From Geothrix terrae (GTDB taxonomy: Bacteria; Acidobacteriota; Holophagae; Holophagales; Holophagaceae), in assembly GCF_022808775.1 (NCBI RefSeq), contig NZ_JAKZLA010000002.1:310001-374000 (forward strand): 64,000 nt of DNA, read 5' to 3'. Each line of letters starts with the position of its first letter. The stretch's first letter is position 1. Of this stretch, positions 18,142 to 28,459 are shown piece by piece. Below the pieces are notes generated by a model, which worked only from the letters and a program-made list of their open reading frames with translations, searched no databases and had not been told where the DNA came from. Both the position numbers and the translations under genes were made by a program.

Positions 18142-18918
18142 ATGGTTCGCACCGGAAACAGCGAGGACTACCAACAGGCACCGCGGCCAGTGGTAGCGAT
18201 GGCGAAGGATTATCCGGACGGATTTGTAATCGCCCCCCATTCTCACCCTCGAGGGCAGCTCCTGTATGCAATCACGGGCCTGATGCACGTGATGACTGAA
18301 ACCACGGGATGGATTGTTCCGCCGTTCCGCGCTGTATGGATCCCTCCGGGGATCCGGCATCAGGTCTCAATGAAAGGTCCCGTTCAGATGAGGACCCTCT
18401 ACCTCACACCTGGCACTTCCGCCGAGATCCCGAAGGAATGCACTGTAATCGAAGTTTCGCTGCTACTCCGCGAGCTCATTCTCAATGCTGTCGATGAATC
18501 TCTCGATTACGATCCGCAAGGCCGTGGTGGCTTGATCATGAATTTAATACTCCTTGAAATTCCACGGGCTCACCAGGTCCCGTTACAAATTCCCATGCCT
18601 TCAGACCCTAGGCTCGTGAGGCTCTGTAACACGCTCCTCGATCGGCCGAATAGGAAGGAGAGCTTCGAAGTGTTGGCCAGGGGTACCGGCGCCAGTAGCC
18701 GCACTTTAATGAGGTTGTTTCATCAAGACCTTGGGATGGGCTTCGTCGCCTGGCGGCAGCAAGTGCTGCTCTCAGAGGCGGTCTCTCTTCTAGCCTCTGG
18801 GAAAACAGTCAAGGAAGTCGCCAACATACTCGGTTATCAGAGCCCTAGTGCATTTACGGCCATGTTCCGCCAGAATTTGGGGAAGGCCCCTGAAGGCTAT
18901 ATGTATCCGCTTGTATGA
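18142..18918 (+). CDS. AraC-family transcriptional regulator
   Basis: A 258-residue regulator with an N-terminal cupin-type sensor domain (FVIAPHSHPRGQLLYAITG; WIPPGIRHQVSM) and a C-terminal double helix-turn-helix (FEVLARGTGASSRTLMRLFHQDLGMGF, then VKEVANILGYQSPSAFTAMFRQNLGKAP). It diverges from the DUF1501 gene with a ~100-bp gap, so it may control that gene. The ligand is unknown. Base composition matches the DUF1501 gene rather than recC. Confidence 0.88.
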   Translation: MVRTGNSEDYQQAPRPVVAMAKDYPDGFVIAPHSHPRGQLLYAITGLMHVMTETTGWIVPPFRAVWIPPGIRHQVSMKGPVQMRTLYLTPGTSAEIPKECTVIEVSLLLRELILNAVDESLDYDPQGRGGLIMNLILLEIPRAHQVPLQIPMPSDPRLVRLCNTLLDRPNRKESFEVLARGTGASSRTLMRLFHQDLGMGFVAWRQQVLLSEAVSLLASGKTVKEVANILGYQSPSAFTAMFRQNLGKAPEGYMYPLV

Positions 18919-19198
18919 GGGCTCTACCACTCGACATCCACCAGGGTATCGACACCAACTGATTACCCTGATTACCAAGGCGCCTCGAATTTTCCTCGTG
19001 CTCCCTGATAGAAAAAAAGATCCCCTGTTCAGACTGTTTAGGAAATTCGATAATCCAAGAGCCAAAGCCCCAGCCACGACTCACTTCCTGCTTCAGATAG
19101 TGCCGCTCAGACCCCGGAAATTCAGGATACCCCTGTCAAATTCCCCAACGCAGGGATTTCCTGACTCCTGTCAGCCCGAAGGATTGGCCACACTGCCA

Positions 19199-19224
19199 AT
19201 TTGGCCGCCGCGAGGCGGCCAAAT
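19199..19224. terminator. Perfect 11-bp hairpin, possible terminator
   Basis: ATTTGGCCGCC and its exact complement flank a GCGA tetraloop. GNRA-type loops are very stable. The A/T ends give a short U-run in either direction, so it could act as a bidirectional terminator between the AraC gene and recCBD. Confidence 0.5.
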
Positions 19225-19380
19225 CTCTATGGGCTAACGAGATTCGAAGTCACAGAATGCCGCGACGGCCAGAATCCATCTCGCTTCATCAGCCCGCTCA
19301 CGGACAAGAAGCCTCCTGACCCCGATGCGGGCGGCCTGAACGGACAGTGGCTGTCCATCGGATCGAGCCATATCTGGAAG

Positions 19381-19410
19381 GCCCGGGCTCAGGCCGGAAC
19401 GAGCCCGGGT
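19381..19410. repeat. 10-bp inverted repeat upstream of recC
   Basis: GCCCGGGCTC and GAGCCCGGGT are complementary in 9 of 10 positions around a 10-base loop, ending 60 bp before the chosen recC start. It could be a leader hairpin affecting recCBD expression. No U-tract follows, so an ordinary terminator is unlikely. Confidence 0.4.
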
Positions 19411-19470
19411 CTACAGAGGGAACGCCGCCTCATCTCCATCCGCTTCCGCTACGCTGGACCCTTCCCGACC

Positions 19471-22400
19471 ATGCTGAGCCTGACCTATGCCAACCGCACG
19501 GAGCGCCTCCTCGAGACGCTGACGGAGGCGTTGCGACAGGAACGGCAGGCCTTCGGGATGTGGGAGCCCATCCAGCTGGTGGTGCCCAATCCGAATGTGA
19601 AGCGCTACCTGCTGGATGGCCTGGGGAAGTCGCTGGGCATCCTGGCCAACTTCAAGGTGAACTACCTGGATGGCCTGTGGCGCGGGCCGCTGGGGCAGAT
19701 GGACCCGCCGGTGCGGCTGTGGAACCGCCACGCCCTCCAGGGCGCCATCCTGTCCGTGCTGTCGCAGCCGGGCGCCCTGGAGGCCGCGGACCTGCAGCCC
19801 CTGAAGCGCTACCTGGAGGGCGACGGGGCCGACCTGAAGCTCATGCAGCTGGCCGAGAAGGCGGCGGGCCTCCTGGAGGACTACAGCCTCACCCGCCCGG
19901 AATGGGCCGGGGCCTGGGCAGCTGGCCGGTCCGTCTCCGGAGCGCCCATCGAGCTGGAAGCCTGGCAGCGGGGCCTGTGGACCCGCATCCTCGCCGGGGC
20001 GGAGGCGGGCCCCGAGCGCTGGACCACTCTCGCCGGCCTCCTGCGGGAGGGGCGCTTCGACCGGATCCCCCTGCCGCCCCGGATCCACGTCTTCGGGTTG
20101 AGCTATGCGGCTGAGGTCTACCACCGGGCCTTCGAGGCTGCCGCCAAGCGTGTGGACGTCCATCTGTACGCCCTGAACCCCTGCCAGGAGTTCTGGGACG
20201 ACCTTCCCACCGAAGCCGAGCACCGCCGCCGGAGCCAGCAGCTAACAGCTTTGCCTGAATCGCTGGACGAAGCCGATCCCTATGCCCTCGAGTCCGAAGC
20301 CGATCCCCTGCTCCTGCGGCGCTGGGGGCGCCCGGGGCGGGAGAACGTCCGGCTGCTCAACGAGATCTCGGACTGCGACTTCCAGAGCGCCTTCCCGGAG
20401 CCGGACCGCTCCACCCTGCTGCGACGGGTGCAGGACGCCCTCCAGCATCGGGCGGCTTGCGAGCCCGGGGAGCCGGATGCCTCCGTGCGCATCCTGGCCT
20501 GCCCCAGCCCTGCGCGGGAGGCCGAGGTGGTGGCTTCCGAGATCTGGCGGCTGATGGAAGCGGCTTCTCCCGAACGGCCGCTGCGCTTCTCGGATATCGC
20601 GGTGGTGGTGCCTCCCAACGGGAGCCTGCGCACGGCGTACATCGATCACCTGCGCACGGCCTTCGACACCACGGGACGCATCCCCATGGTGGTGGTGGAC
20701 GCCCCCTCGCCGGCGCTGGCGTCCCTGCTGGACGGGGCCGAGCTGCTCCTGGATCTCCCCCTGGGCCGGGGCAGCCGCCGGGACCTGCTGCGGGCGCTGA
20801 CCCATCCGGCCGTGACGGCGCACTTCCCCGACCTGGACACGGACGCCTGGGCCCGGTGGACCGAATCCGCGGGCATCGTCCGGGGCCTGGGGCCCGAGGA
20901 TCTGGCGGACGAGGCCCTGGTGGAGCCGGGCTTCTTCCACTGGGAGCAGGGGCTGGAACGCCTCGCCCTCTCCGCCTTCCTGCCCGCCGAGCTCACCTGG
21001 TCCGACAGCGGGTTCGAGCGCCCTTCCGCCCACGCCGGGGACGCGGCCTCCACGGCGGCCTTCGTGGATCAGGCTTCCGCCCTCATCCAGCGGGTGCGCG
21101 GCCTGCGGACCTTCCACGGCACGCCCGCGGCCTGGGGAGAGCGGCTCTCGGAGTTCCTGCTGGCCTATCTCGGCGGCGAGGATGCCGCGGATGCCGGGGG
21201 CCGCGCCAAGCTGGCCCAGGCCCTGCTCCGCCTGTCATCCCTCGTACCCCCGGGATTGGAGCCGCCCATCCTGAACTACCGGCAGGCCCGCGAGCTGGCC
21301 AACCGGGCCCTGGCCGGCATCCGGGGCGAAGCCGGCGGCCGCCCCCACCAGGGCGTGGTGGTCGGGAGCTATGCGCCCATGCGGGCCCTGCCCTTCCGCG
21401 CCGTCATCCTCATGGGGCTCGGGGAGGGCCAGTTCCCGTCACCCGAGGAGCGGCAGCCTCTCGATCTGCGCAACGTCAAGCGCAAGCCGGGCGATGTGGG
21501 GGCGGCCGAGCGCGACCGGTATCTCTTCCTGGAGATGCTGCTGGGGGCCCGCGAGAGCCTGCGCCTGACCTACCCCACCGAGGATCCCGTCAGCAAGGAG
21601 GAGCGGCTCCCTTCCAGCCTCGTCCAGGACCTCGTCCAATCCCTGGCGCCCCTCGCCCAGACGGACCTCCAGGAGTGCCACTCCCGCTACCGGTTCGACG
21701 AAGCCTACTTTCCCGCGGTGGGATCCACGGACCTCCGGTCCCTGGCCCCCGCCGCACACCGCGAGGCCCAGGCCCAGGCCGCCGGGAAGCTGCTGGCTGC
21801 CTCGGTCCCGGGGATGGAGGACCGGCCGTGGTCCTCGCTGCCCCTGCCCGAGCCCATCCGGAAGGACCTCGACGTCCTGGTGGATCCCTGCCCCACGCCC
21901 TCCGGCCGGAGCCTTCCGAGGGCCCTGACCCTGCGCCTGGCCCACCTGAGGGCCTGGCTGGAATGCCCGGTCCAGGGCACCGCCAAGGTCCGGCTGCAGC
22001 TTCGGGACGAGGAAGAGGACGTGGCGGAGCTGGAGGAGGAGGCCCTCGGCACCTCGGCCCTGCACCGGGCCCTCCTCCGCCGGGAAGCCCTCCTGAGGGT
22101 GGCCCGCCAGGGCCTGGATCCGGAAGCGGCCTACCACGGGGCCCGGCGGGCCCTCCAGCGCGCCGGACAGGCCGCGCCCGGGATCTTCGGGCAGGCTGAG
22201 GTCCAGGAGGATCTCGAGCTTCTCGGGCAGCAGGCGAAGGCCCTCCGGGGCGAGAGGGTCCGCCTCGTGCGGTTCGGCCCCTCCATGAGCCTGGAGGAGG
22301 ATGCCGACGAGGTCCGACCGCCCCTGGAGCTTGCCGTTCCCGTGCATGGGGAGACCCTGAAGGTCCGGCTGGTGGGCTCCCTGCAACCCCAGGCGAAGGA

Positions 22401-22917
22401 CGCCAGCCTCATCCTCCTGAAGAAGGCCGGATCCAATTCGAGGAACAACCTGACGGACGCCTTCAAGGGCAAGCTGCTCCGGGCCTACCTGGATCAGCAC
22501 CTGCTGGCCGCGGCTTCAGACATGCAGATCGCCCACAGCGCCCTCGGCATCGCCGGACGATCCGCTAATGGAGAGAAGCCCGGGGCGTACCGGAGCCTCG
22601 TGACCTTCTCGCCTCTGGATCCGGCGGCGGCCAGGGCCCGGCTCACGGCCTGGATCACGGAGTTGCTGGAAACCCGGGAGCCCGGCCTGCTGCCCATCGA
22701 GGCCCTGCTGGAAGCGCCGGTGTGGAACGCGGCGGACCTCCAGGAATGGGTTCTGGAGAAGGCGGAAAACGACCGGAGCTTCGCCGCGTTCAAGACCGGC
22801 CCTCTTCGCCGCGCCGAGCGCTTCGACCTCGATCCCGATCCAGCGGGCACCGCCGAGCGGCGGCTGGGCGACTTCCTCCACCAGGCGGTGACCGGCACCA
22901 CGGAGGAGGTCGAATGA
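19471..22917 (+). CDS. recC: Exodeoxyribonuclease V gamma subunit
   Basis: A 1148-residue RecC. The start MLSLTYANRTERLLETL is chosen because it matches the usual RecC N-terminus; the upstream extension does not. Recognisable parts include VVPNPNVKRYLLDGLGKSLGI, a RVLACPS-like segment (SVRILACPSPAREAEVVASEIWRLM), and MRALPFRAVILMGLGEGQFP. RecC is a catalytically dead helicase/nuclease fold that splits the DNA duplex and reads the Chi site within RecBCD. It is the first gene of recC-recB-recD, coupled to recB by an ATGA overlap. Confidence 0.93.
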   Translation: MLSLTYANRTERLLETLTEALRQERQAFGMWEPIQLVVPNPNVKRYLLDGLGKSLGILANFKVNYLDGLWRGPLGQMDPPVRLWNRHALQGAILSVLSQPGALEAADLQPLKRYLEGDGADLKLMQLAEKAAGLLEDYSLTRPEWAGAWAAGRSVSGAPIELEAWQRGLWTRILAGAEAGPERWTTLAGLLREGRFDRIPLPPRIHVFGLSYAAEVYHRAFEAAAKRVDVHLYALNPCQEFWDDLPTEAEHRRRSQQLTALPESLDEADPYALESEADPLLLRRWGRPGRENVRLLNEISDCDFQSAFPEPDRSTLLRRVQDALQHRAACEPGEPDASVRILACPSPAREAEVVASEIWRLMEAASPERPLRFSDIAVVVPPNGSLRTAYIDHLRTAFDTTGRIPMVVVDAPSPALASLLDGAELLLDLPLGRGSRRDLLRALTHPAVTAHFPDLDTDAWARWTESAGIVRGLGPEDLADEALVEPGFFHWEQGLERLALSAFLPAELTWSDSGFERPSAHAGDAASTAAFVDQASALIQRVRGLRTFHGTPAAWGERLSEFLLAYLGGEDAADAGGRAKLAQALLRLSSLVPPGLEPPILNYRQARELANRALAGIRGEAGGRPHQGVVVGSYAPMRALPFRAVILMGLGEGQFPSPEERQPLDLRNVKRKPGDVGAAERDRYLFLEMLLGARESLRLTYPTEDPVSKEERLPSSLVQDLVQSLAPLAQTDLQECHSRYRFDEAYFPAVGSTDLRSLAPAAHREAQAQAAGKLLAASVPGMEDRPWSSLPLPEPIRKDLDVLVDPCPTPSGRSLPRALTLRLAHLRAWLECPVQGTAKVRLQLRDEEEDVAELEEEALGTSALHRALLRREALLRVARQGLDPEAAYHGARRALQRAGQAAPGIFGQAEVQEDLELLGQQAKALRGERVRLVRFGPSMSLEEDADEVRPPLELAVPVHGETLKVRLVGSLQPQAKDASLILLKKAGSNSRNNLTDAFKGKLLRAYLDQHLLAAASDMQIAHSALGIAGRSANGEKPGAYRSLVTFSPLDPAAARARLTAWITELLETREPGLLPIEALLEAPVWNAADLQEWVLEKAENDRSFAAFKTGPLRRAERFDLDPDPAGTAERRLGDFLHQAVTGTTEEVE

Positions 22918-25900
22918 GCCCGGTCCGCTACCCCAAGCCGGCCGCCTTCCCGGACCTGGAGCCGAAGCACTGGGTGCTGGAGGCCAGCGCCGGGACCGGG
23001 AAGACCTTCACCCTGGAGCACCTGGTCGTGGACCTGGTGCTGACCGCAGGCCTGCCCCTCGAGCAGATCGTCATCGTCACCTTCACCGAGGCCGCGGCCC
23101 TGGAGCTGCGCCGGCGCATCCGCCAGAAGCTCCAGGAGCTGCGGGACCTCCAGGAGGATCGCTTCGAGCCCGGCCGCGCCCACTGGGAGCTCAATGAGGC
23201 GGCCCGCGCGAAGCTGGACGCCGCCCTCCAGGCCTTCGACCGCACCGTGATCTCCACCATCCACGCCTTCTGCCAGAAGGTGCTCCAGGATGCGGCCTTC
23301 GAGACGGGCCGCCTCTTCCGCCAGACACGGATGGCCGAAGGCGAGCTCTTCGCGGAGGTCTTCAAGGACCACCTGCGCACCGCATTCTGTGCCACCGAGG
23401 CCGATCAGGCGTTTCTGATGGAAGCTCTGGAGCAGACCGGATCCCCGGAGGATCTGGAGAAGCTCCTCAGGGACGCCTGGGCCACGCGCGCGACCCTGTG
23501 GCCCGACGAGCCTCAGCTGGCCCAGGCCCGGGCGGCGGTCGGGGCCTTCCCCATGGCGGATCTGATCGAGGCGGAGGCCCTTCAGACCGCGTACGGCAAA
23601 GGTCCCGCCAAGACCGCGCTGGGGCGATTCGCCATCCTGGGCCAAATGCTGGCCTCCCTCCGGGCTCAGGAGACCTTGAGCGGTTGGGAAAAGCTCATCG
23701 GCCTTGATCTGTTCAAGGGTGCTTCGGTCGGGGTCTGGGCCAAGGCGGTGTGGGACGATCCGGTTCCCGCGGGTCCCGCCACGCGAATCCGGGACGGCCT
23801 CGCCGCGCTGAAGGCCGCCCTTCCCACGCTGGAGAGCGTGATCGTCCATCGGCTACTGCCGCCCCTCAGGGTGGTGATGGAGACCCGGAAAGCCTCCGAG
23901 GGGATCTTCGACTTCAACGACATGATCGACCAGGTGGCCGAGGGCGTGAAGAACCCCGATCTGGTGGCCCGCCTCCAGGCCCGCTACCGCGCGGCCCTCA
24001 TCGACGAGTTCCAGGACACGGACGGCCGCCAATGGGAGATCTTCCGCCGGCTGTTCCACGGCCCGGACCATCGCCTCGTCTTGGTGGGCGATCCGAAACA
24101 GGCGATCTACGACTTCCGCGGCGGGGACCTGCCCACCTACTTCGAGGCGCGGAAGACACTCCTGGAATCCGGCGGAGCGCGGCTCGCGCTCCAGCAGAAC
24201 TTCCGATCTTCCGAAGCGCTGATCGGAGCCGTGAACACGGTCCTGGCTCCGGAGGGCGGGTTCTTCTCGGCGCCGAACGAGTACCCGGAGCCCGTCACAG
24301 CGGGGCGGAAGCCCCGCCTCGCGGGGCCGGACGGCGACCTGCCGCCCCTGAGGCTGCTGGAAGTCCCGGCGGCGGGCCCCATGGGCCGGCTCCGGGCGCA
24401 GATCGCCGCGGGCATCGCCGCCGTGTTCCGCGAGCTCATCGACCGCGGGACCACCTTCCACGCCGGCACGTCGGAACCGCCCCGCCCCCTCCACGCGGGG
24501 GACCTGATGGTGCTGACCCACACGGGCGCTGAATCCCGGCTCATGGCCAAGGCCCTGCGGGAGGCCGGGCTGCCTTCGGCGTTCTTCAAGGCGGACGGGC
24601 TGTTCCAGACGCGGGAGGCCTTCGAGTGGAAGGATCTCCTCGGCGGAATCCTGCGTCCCGACGATCCGGACGCACGGGGCAAGGCGCTGCTCACCCGGTT
24701 CTTCGGCTTCGGGATCGCCGAGGCCGAAGTCTGCCTCGACCTGCCCGCGGGCCATCCCGTCCTGGCGCGGCTGGAACGCTGGCGGGAGCTGGCGCACCAG
24801 CGGCGCTACCCCCGCCTGTTCAACGCCATCCTCGAGGAAAGCGGCATCGTACCGCGCCTCCTGATCACCGAGCGGGGCGACCGGTCCCTCACCAACCTGC
24901 ACCACCTCGTCGAGCAGCTGCTGACGGAAGCCACCGCGTCCCACCTCGACCCCGAGGACCTGCTCCTGCGGCTGGGGCGCTGGATCCGCGAGGAGGATCT
25001 CCCCACCCTCGACGCCGAGCCCGGCATCCAGCGGGCGGAGGGGCAGGCCCGGGCCGTGCGCCTCCTGACCATCCACAAGGCGAAGGGCCTGGAGGCGTCG
25101 GTGGTGGCCCTGTTCGGCGGCTACGGCGAAAACCCATTCACGAAGACCGGGACCGTCCACCGCTTCCACGACGCCGCGAACGCCCGGTGCGCCTTCCTCG
25201 GCCCACGGAATGCCATGCCGGATGCGATCAAGGGGCTGGCCAAGGCCGATGCCGACCGGGAGGACGAGCGGCTGCTGTATGTGGCCATCACCCGGCCCAA
25301 GGTGCACCTGGTGATGCCCGTGTTCACACTGGGGTCCGAGCCGCCCAGCGCGCAGGGATCCTTCGACGCCGACGGCCATCCCAAGGGCCGCCACGGCCGC
25401 CTCAACCGGCGCATCAGGGATCTGAAAGAAGCCGAGGCGGCCACCTGGGGCGCGTGGACCACGCCCCTTCCGGCCCCGGTCCACGCCCTCCCCGAGGGGC
25501 CTGCGCCCACCCTGCCGGCGCAGCTCCAGCTCCCTCCCGCGCCGCCCTCCCCCGATTTCCCCGGCCTCGCCCGGCGGGGGCGCCCCCTGCAGCTCCACTC
25601 CTTCACCTCCCTGGCCCGCGCCTTCGGGGAGGCCCAGCGCGCCGCCAGCCAGGAGGAGGAAGCGCGGGCCGACGAAGTGCCGGTGCCGCGGCTGCAGCGG
25701 CCCGCCAGCGGCCTCCCCGGCGGCACCGCCACGGGCACGGCCCTGCACGAGCTGCTCGAGCGCATCCCCACCGGGAAGACCCGCGTCCTGGCTCCCGACG
25801 CCTGGCGGGAGGCCTTCCTGCCGCTGGCCACGGAATGCCTGCGGGGCCAGGGCCTGAGCTCCGCGCTGGCCGGAGAGGCCCTCCGCCTGGCCTGGACAGC

Positions 25901-26381
25901 CCTGACGACGGAGATCCACCTGCCCGAAGGGCCTGGGGCGCGGCTGGATGACCTGGAGAAGCGCCTTCCCGAGGTGGCCTTCCAGATGCCCTTCCCGGAC
26001 CACCCCGACGGCCTCGAAGGCTCGCTGGATCTCCTGTTCGAGCGGGAAGGCCGGATCTACGTCCTCGACTGGAAAACCAACAGCCTCGAGGGCGGCGACT
26101 ACGGCCCGGAAGCACTGGACCGCACCATGGCCGCCCACTACGACCTGCAGGTGCGCATCTACACCCTCGCCGCCCTGGCCTTCGCGGGGATCGAGGATGA
26201 GGCCGCCTTCCAGGCTTGCTTCGGCGGGGCGGTGTACGTGTTCCTCCGCGGCCTGCCGGCGGGCGGGATCTGGACGCGCCGGCCCAGCTGGGAGGAGGTC
26301 CAGGCCTGGCGGCGGGACCTTGGGGCCATGCGCATCGAGGAGCTGGCCCAAAGCCGCATGGAGCGGGGGATGCATGGCTGA
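22914..26381 (+). CDS. recB: Exodeoxyribonuclease V beta subunit
   Basis: A 1155-residue UvrD-type helicase plus nuclease. Walker A is AGTGKT at 26-31; other SF1 motifs are DEFQDTD, VGDPKQAIYDFRGGD and LTIHKAKGLEASVV. The C-terminal nuclease shows D1052-W-K1054 (VLDWKTN), equivalent to the Asp/Lys pair of E. coli RecB. It provides 3'-5' unwinding, cleavage and RecA loading in double-strand-break repair. Length is close to the E. coli protein (~1180). Overlaps the recC stop by 4 bp and the recD start by 8 bp. Confidence 0.95.
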   Translation: MSPVRYPKPAAFPDLEPKHWVLEASAGTGKTFTLEHLVVDLVLTAGLPLEQIVIVTFTEAAALELRRRIRQKLQELRDLQEDRFEPGRAHWELNEAARAKLDAALQAFDRTVISTIHAFCQKVLQDAAFETGRLFRQTRMAEGELFAEVFKDHLRTAFCATEADQAFLMEALEQTGSPEDLEKLLRDAWATRATLWPDEPQLAQARAAVGAFPMADLIEAEALQTAYGKGPAKTALGRFAILGQMLASLRAQETLSGWEKLIGLDLFKGASVGVWAKAVWDDPVPAGPATRIRDGLAALKAALPTLESVIVHRLLPPLRVVMETRKASEGIFDFNDMIDQVAEGVKNPDLVARLQARYRAALIDEFQDTDGRQWEIFRRLFHGPDHRLVLVGDPKQAIYDFRGGDLPTYFEARKTLLESGGARLALQQNFRSSEALIGAVNTVLAPEGGFFSAPNEYPEPVTAGRKPRLAGPDGDLPPLRLLEVPAAGPMGRLRAQIAAGIAAVFRELIDRGTTFHAGTSEPPRPLHAGDLMVLTHTGAESRLMAKALREAGLPSAFFKADGLFQTREAFEWKDLLGGILRPDDPDARGKALLTRFFGFGIAEAEVCLDLPAGHPVLARLERWRELAHQRRYPRLFNAILEESGIVPRLLITERGDRSLTNLHHLVEQLLTEATASHLDPEDLLLRLGRWIREEDLPTLDAEPGIQRAEGQARAVRLLTIHKAKGLEASVVALFGGYGENPFTKTGTVHRFHDAANARCAFLGPRNAMPDAIKGLAKADADREDERLLYVAITRPKVHLVMPVFTLGSEPPSAQGSFDADGHPKGRHGRLNRRIRDLKEAEAATWGAWTTPLPAPVHALPEGPAPTLPAQLQLPPAPPSPDFPGLARRGRPLQLHSFTSLARAFGEAQRAASQEEEARADEVPVPRLQRPASGLPGGTATGTALHELLERIPTGKTRVLAPDAWREAFLPLATECLRGQGLSSALAGEALRLAWTALTTEIHLPEGPGARLDDLEKRLPEVAFQMPFPDHPDGLEGSLDLLFEREGRIYVLDWKTNSLEGGDYGPEALDRTMAAHYDLQVRIYTLAALAFAGIEDEAAFQACFGGAVYVFLRGLPAGGIWTRRPSWEEVQAWRRDLGAMRIEELAQSRMERGMHG

Positions 26382-28293
26382 GCGCACGGCTCACACCGCC
26401 CGCCCCCTGGGCGATCCGAGAGCGTGGCGGGAAACCCTCGTCCGGATGGGCCATGGCCCGGAACTCCTGACCCTGGCCGAGACCTTCGCGGGCATCCCCA
26501 CCGGGCTGGATCGGCAAGACCGGGAGGCCCTCGCCCTGGTGGCCCTGCTGGTGCTGCTCGCCACCCAGGATGGCCACACCCGCCTGCCGCTCACCGGAGT
26601 CGGTGCCGAGGAGATCCAGGCGCGGCTGGTCCTCTTCACCGGGACGGAGGTGCCGCTGGCCGACCTTCTGGATCGACCGACCCTATCGGTGGCCTTCGGG
26701 GCCCCCGGGGAACCCGTCCGCCCCTTCGTGCGAGCCGAGGCCTGGCTCGCCTCCGCTCGGCTGCATGCGGCCGAGTTGCGCCTGGCCGAAGCCATCCGGG
26801 CGCGGACGGCCGCGAGTCCTGCCGGTGGACCGAAACACCCAGACTTAGGGGATCTGCTCGATGCGCCGGTCCTGCTCTCCGGGGAACAGCGCCAGGCCGT
26901 GGGCCAGGCCATCCGGGCGCCGTTCACGCTGCTCACCGGTGGCCCGGGCACCGGGAAGACCTCCATCGTGGTGGCCATCCTCCGGGCGGCGATGCGCCTC
27001 GGCTTCGACCCGGCCGAGATCGCCCTGGCCGCGCCCACGGGCAAGGCAGCCCAGCGCATGGGCGAGAGCATCCGCGGCACCCTGGGCAGGATCACGTCTC
27101 CCAGCGAGGAGGACCGCCGGCTTCTGGACAACCTGCCTGAGCCCCAGACTCTGCATCGCCTCCTGGCCTTCCTGCCCTCCCGGCAGACCTTCCGGCATCA
27201 CCGGAACAATCCCCTGCCCCAGCGCCTGGTGATCGTGGACGAGAGCTCCATGGTGGGGCTGGAGCTGATGGATGGCCTGGCGGGCGCCCTCGACCCCCAG
27301 GCCCGGCTGGTCCTCCTCGGGGACGCGGAGCAGCTTCCTTCCGTCGAGGCCGGCGCGGTCTTCCGCGATCTCGTGGAGTCCCTGCCCGAGGCCACCCTCC
27401 GGCTGACCCACAGCTACCGGATGGACGCCGCCAATCCGGACGGCCGCTCCGTGCTGCTGGCGGCCCAGGCCCTCCGCGCCGGCGGGGCCGCCGCCCTGGA
27501 TGCGGAGGGCGCGCTCGCCACGCGGCCATCCATCGCCGACATCCGAGGCCGCGGCGCTGAGCATGCCGATGGGGACGATGCCTCCCTGAGGGCGTTCCTG
27601 CGGGACTACCTCGAAGGGGAGGTTCTCGGCCAGCCTGGTTTCCGGGAGGCCGCCGACCGGATCTACCACCACGACGGACGGGCCTGGGCCGCCGGTGATG
27701 AAGCGGCCCTGGAGGATCTCTTCCGGGCCCACGAACATGCCAAGATCCTGTGCCCCCTGCGCGAGACCCCCGGCCTGCGCAGCGTGGCGGGCCTGAACCA
27801 GAGGCTCCATCAGCTTGTGGGACGGGAGGCCGCCGGGGCCCTCGACCGCGACCTGGCCGTCTACGCGGGCGAACCCGTGATGGTCACCCTCAACGATTAC
27901 CGGCGCGGCCTCTTCAACGGCGACCAGGGCATCGTCGTCAAGGCCCGCCAGGAGGACGGCATCCATCAGGCGGTGGCCTTCCGGACCTCATCGGGGTTCA
28001 GGCTCCTGCCCCATCGCCCCCTCCAACCCCAGCTCGAACTGGCCTGGGCGCTGACGGTCCACAAAGCCCAGGGGTCCGAGTTCGACCGCGTGATCCTGAT
28101 CCTCCCCCCCGCGGACAGCCCGTTGCTGACCCGCGAGATCCTCTACACCGCCCTCACCCGCGCCCGCACGGGAGCCACCATCCTTGGGGCCAGGGAGGCC
28201 CTCGAAGCGGGACTGGGGCAGACCAGCCGCCGGTTCACGGGGCTTGGCCCTGAAATCAGAGTCGGCCCATCACGCTCAGTGCCGATCAGATGA
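26374..28293 (+). CDS. recD: Exodeoxyribonuclease V alpha subunit
   Basis: A 639-residue SF1B helicase. After an N-terminal RecD_N-like region, Walker A GGPGTGKTS is at 189-197, followed by VDESSMVG, LLGDAEQLPSVEAG and the C-terminal ALTVHKAQGSEFDRV motif. RecD is the fast 5'-3' motor of RecBCD and controls nuclease activity before Chi. The start MAERTAHT is set by the coupled overlap with recB; the longer upstream frame is antisense-like noise. The order C-B-D without ptrA between the genes is common outside enterobacteria. Confidence 0.94.
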   Translation: MAERTAHTARPLGDPRAWRETLVRMGHGPELLTLAETFAGIPTGLDRQDREALALVALLVLLATQDGHTRLPLTGVGAEEIQARLVLFTGTEVPLADLLDRPTLSVAFGAPGEPVRPFVRAEAWLASARLHAAELRLAEAIRARTAASPAGGPKHPDLGDLLDAPVLLSGEQRQAVGQAIRAPFTLLTGGPGTGKTSIVVAILRAAMRLGFDPAEIALAAPTGKAAQRMGESIRGTLGRITSPSEEDRRLLDNLPEPQTLHRLLAFLPSRQTFRHHRNNPLPQRLVIVDESSMVGLELMDGLAGALDPQARLVLLGDAEQLPSVEAGAVFRDLVESLPEATLRLTHSYRMDAANPDGRSVLLAAQALRAGGAAALDAEGALATRPSIADIRGRGAEHADGDDASLRAFLRDYLEGEVLGQPGFREAADRIYHHDGRAWAAGDEAALEDLFRAHEHAKILCPLRETPGLRSVAGLNQRLHQLVGREAAGALDRDLAVYAGEPVMVTLNDYRRGLFNGDQGIVVKARQEDGIHQAVAFRTSSGFRLLPHRPLQPQLELAWALTVHKAQGSEFDRVILILPPADSPLLTREILYTALTRARTGATILGAREALEAGLGQTSRRFTGLGPEIRVGPSRSVPIR

Positions 28294-28459
28294 ATGACGC
28301 CCCTCAAACGCGATCGGACGAGGCCACTCCCGGCAGAGCCACCTCTGGCGCCACAAGCCCAAGGTCCGGACGCTGCCTCCGGGACCTCCTGTAGACAGGA
28401 CGGGGCGCAGGGTGCAGGCTTCCCTTGCACCGGGATCACGGTGCGCAGGGAGCCATGTC

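Larger units (their letters stand above)
18919..19470. other. Intergenic region before recC with two strong inverted repeats
   Basis: No convincing gene is present. The long open frame that enters recC from 19201 has an unconvincing N-terminus and starts inside a hairpin. The notable structures are the perfect hairpin at 19199-19224 and the repeat at 19381-19410. The region also marks the change from AT-richer to GC-rich DNA. Confidence 0.6.

Noticed and set aside
23853-26387. An 844-codon open frame antisense to recB
   Set aside because: Long antisense frames are expected in very GC-rich coding DNA; the product is repetitive and low-complexity, while recB on the other strand has all family motifs.
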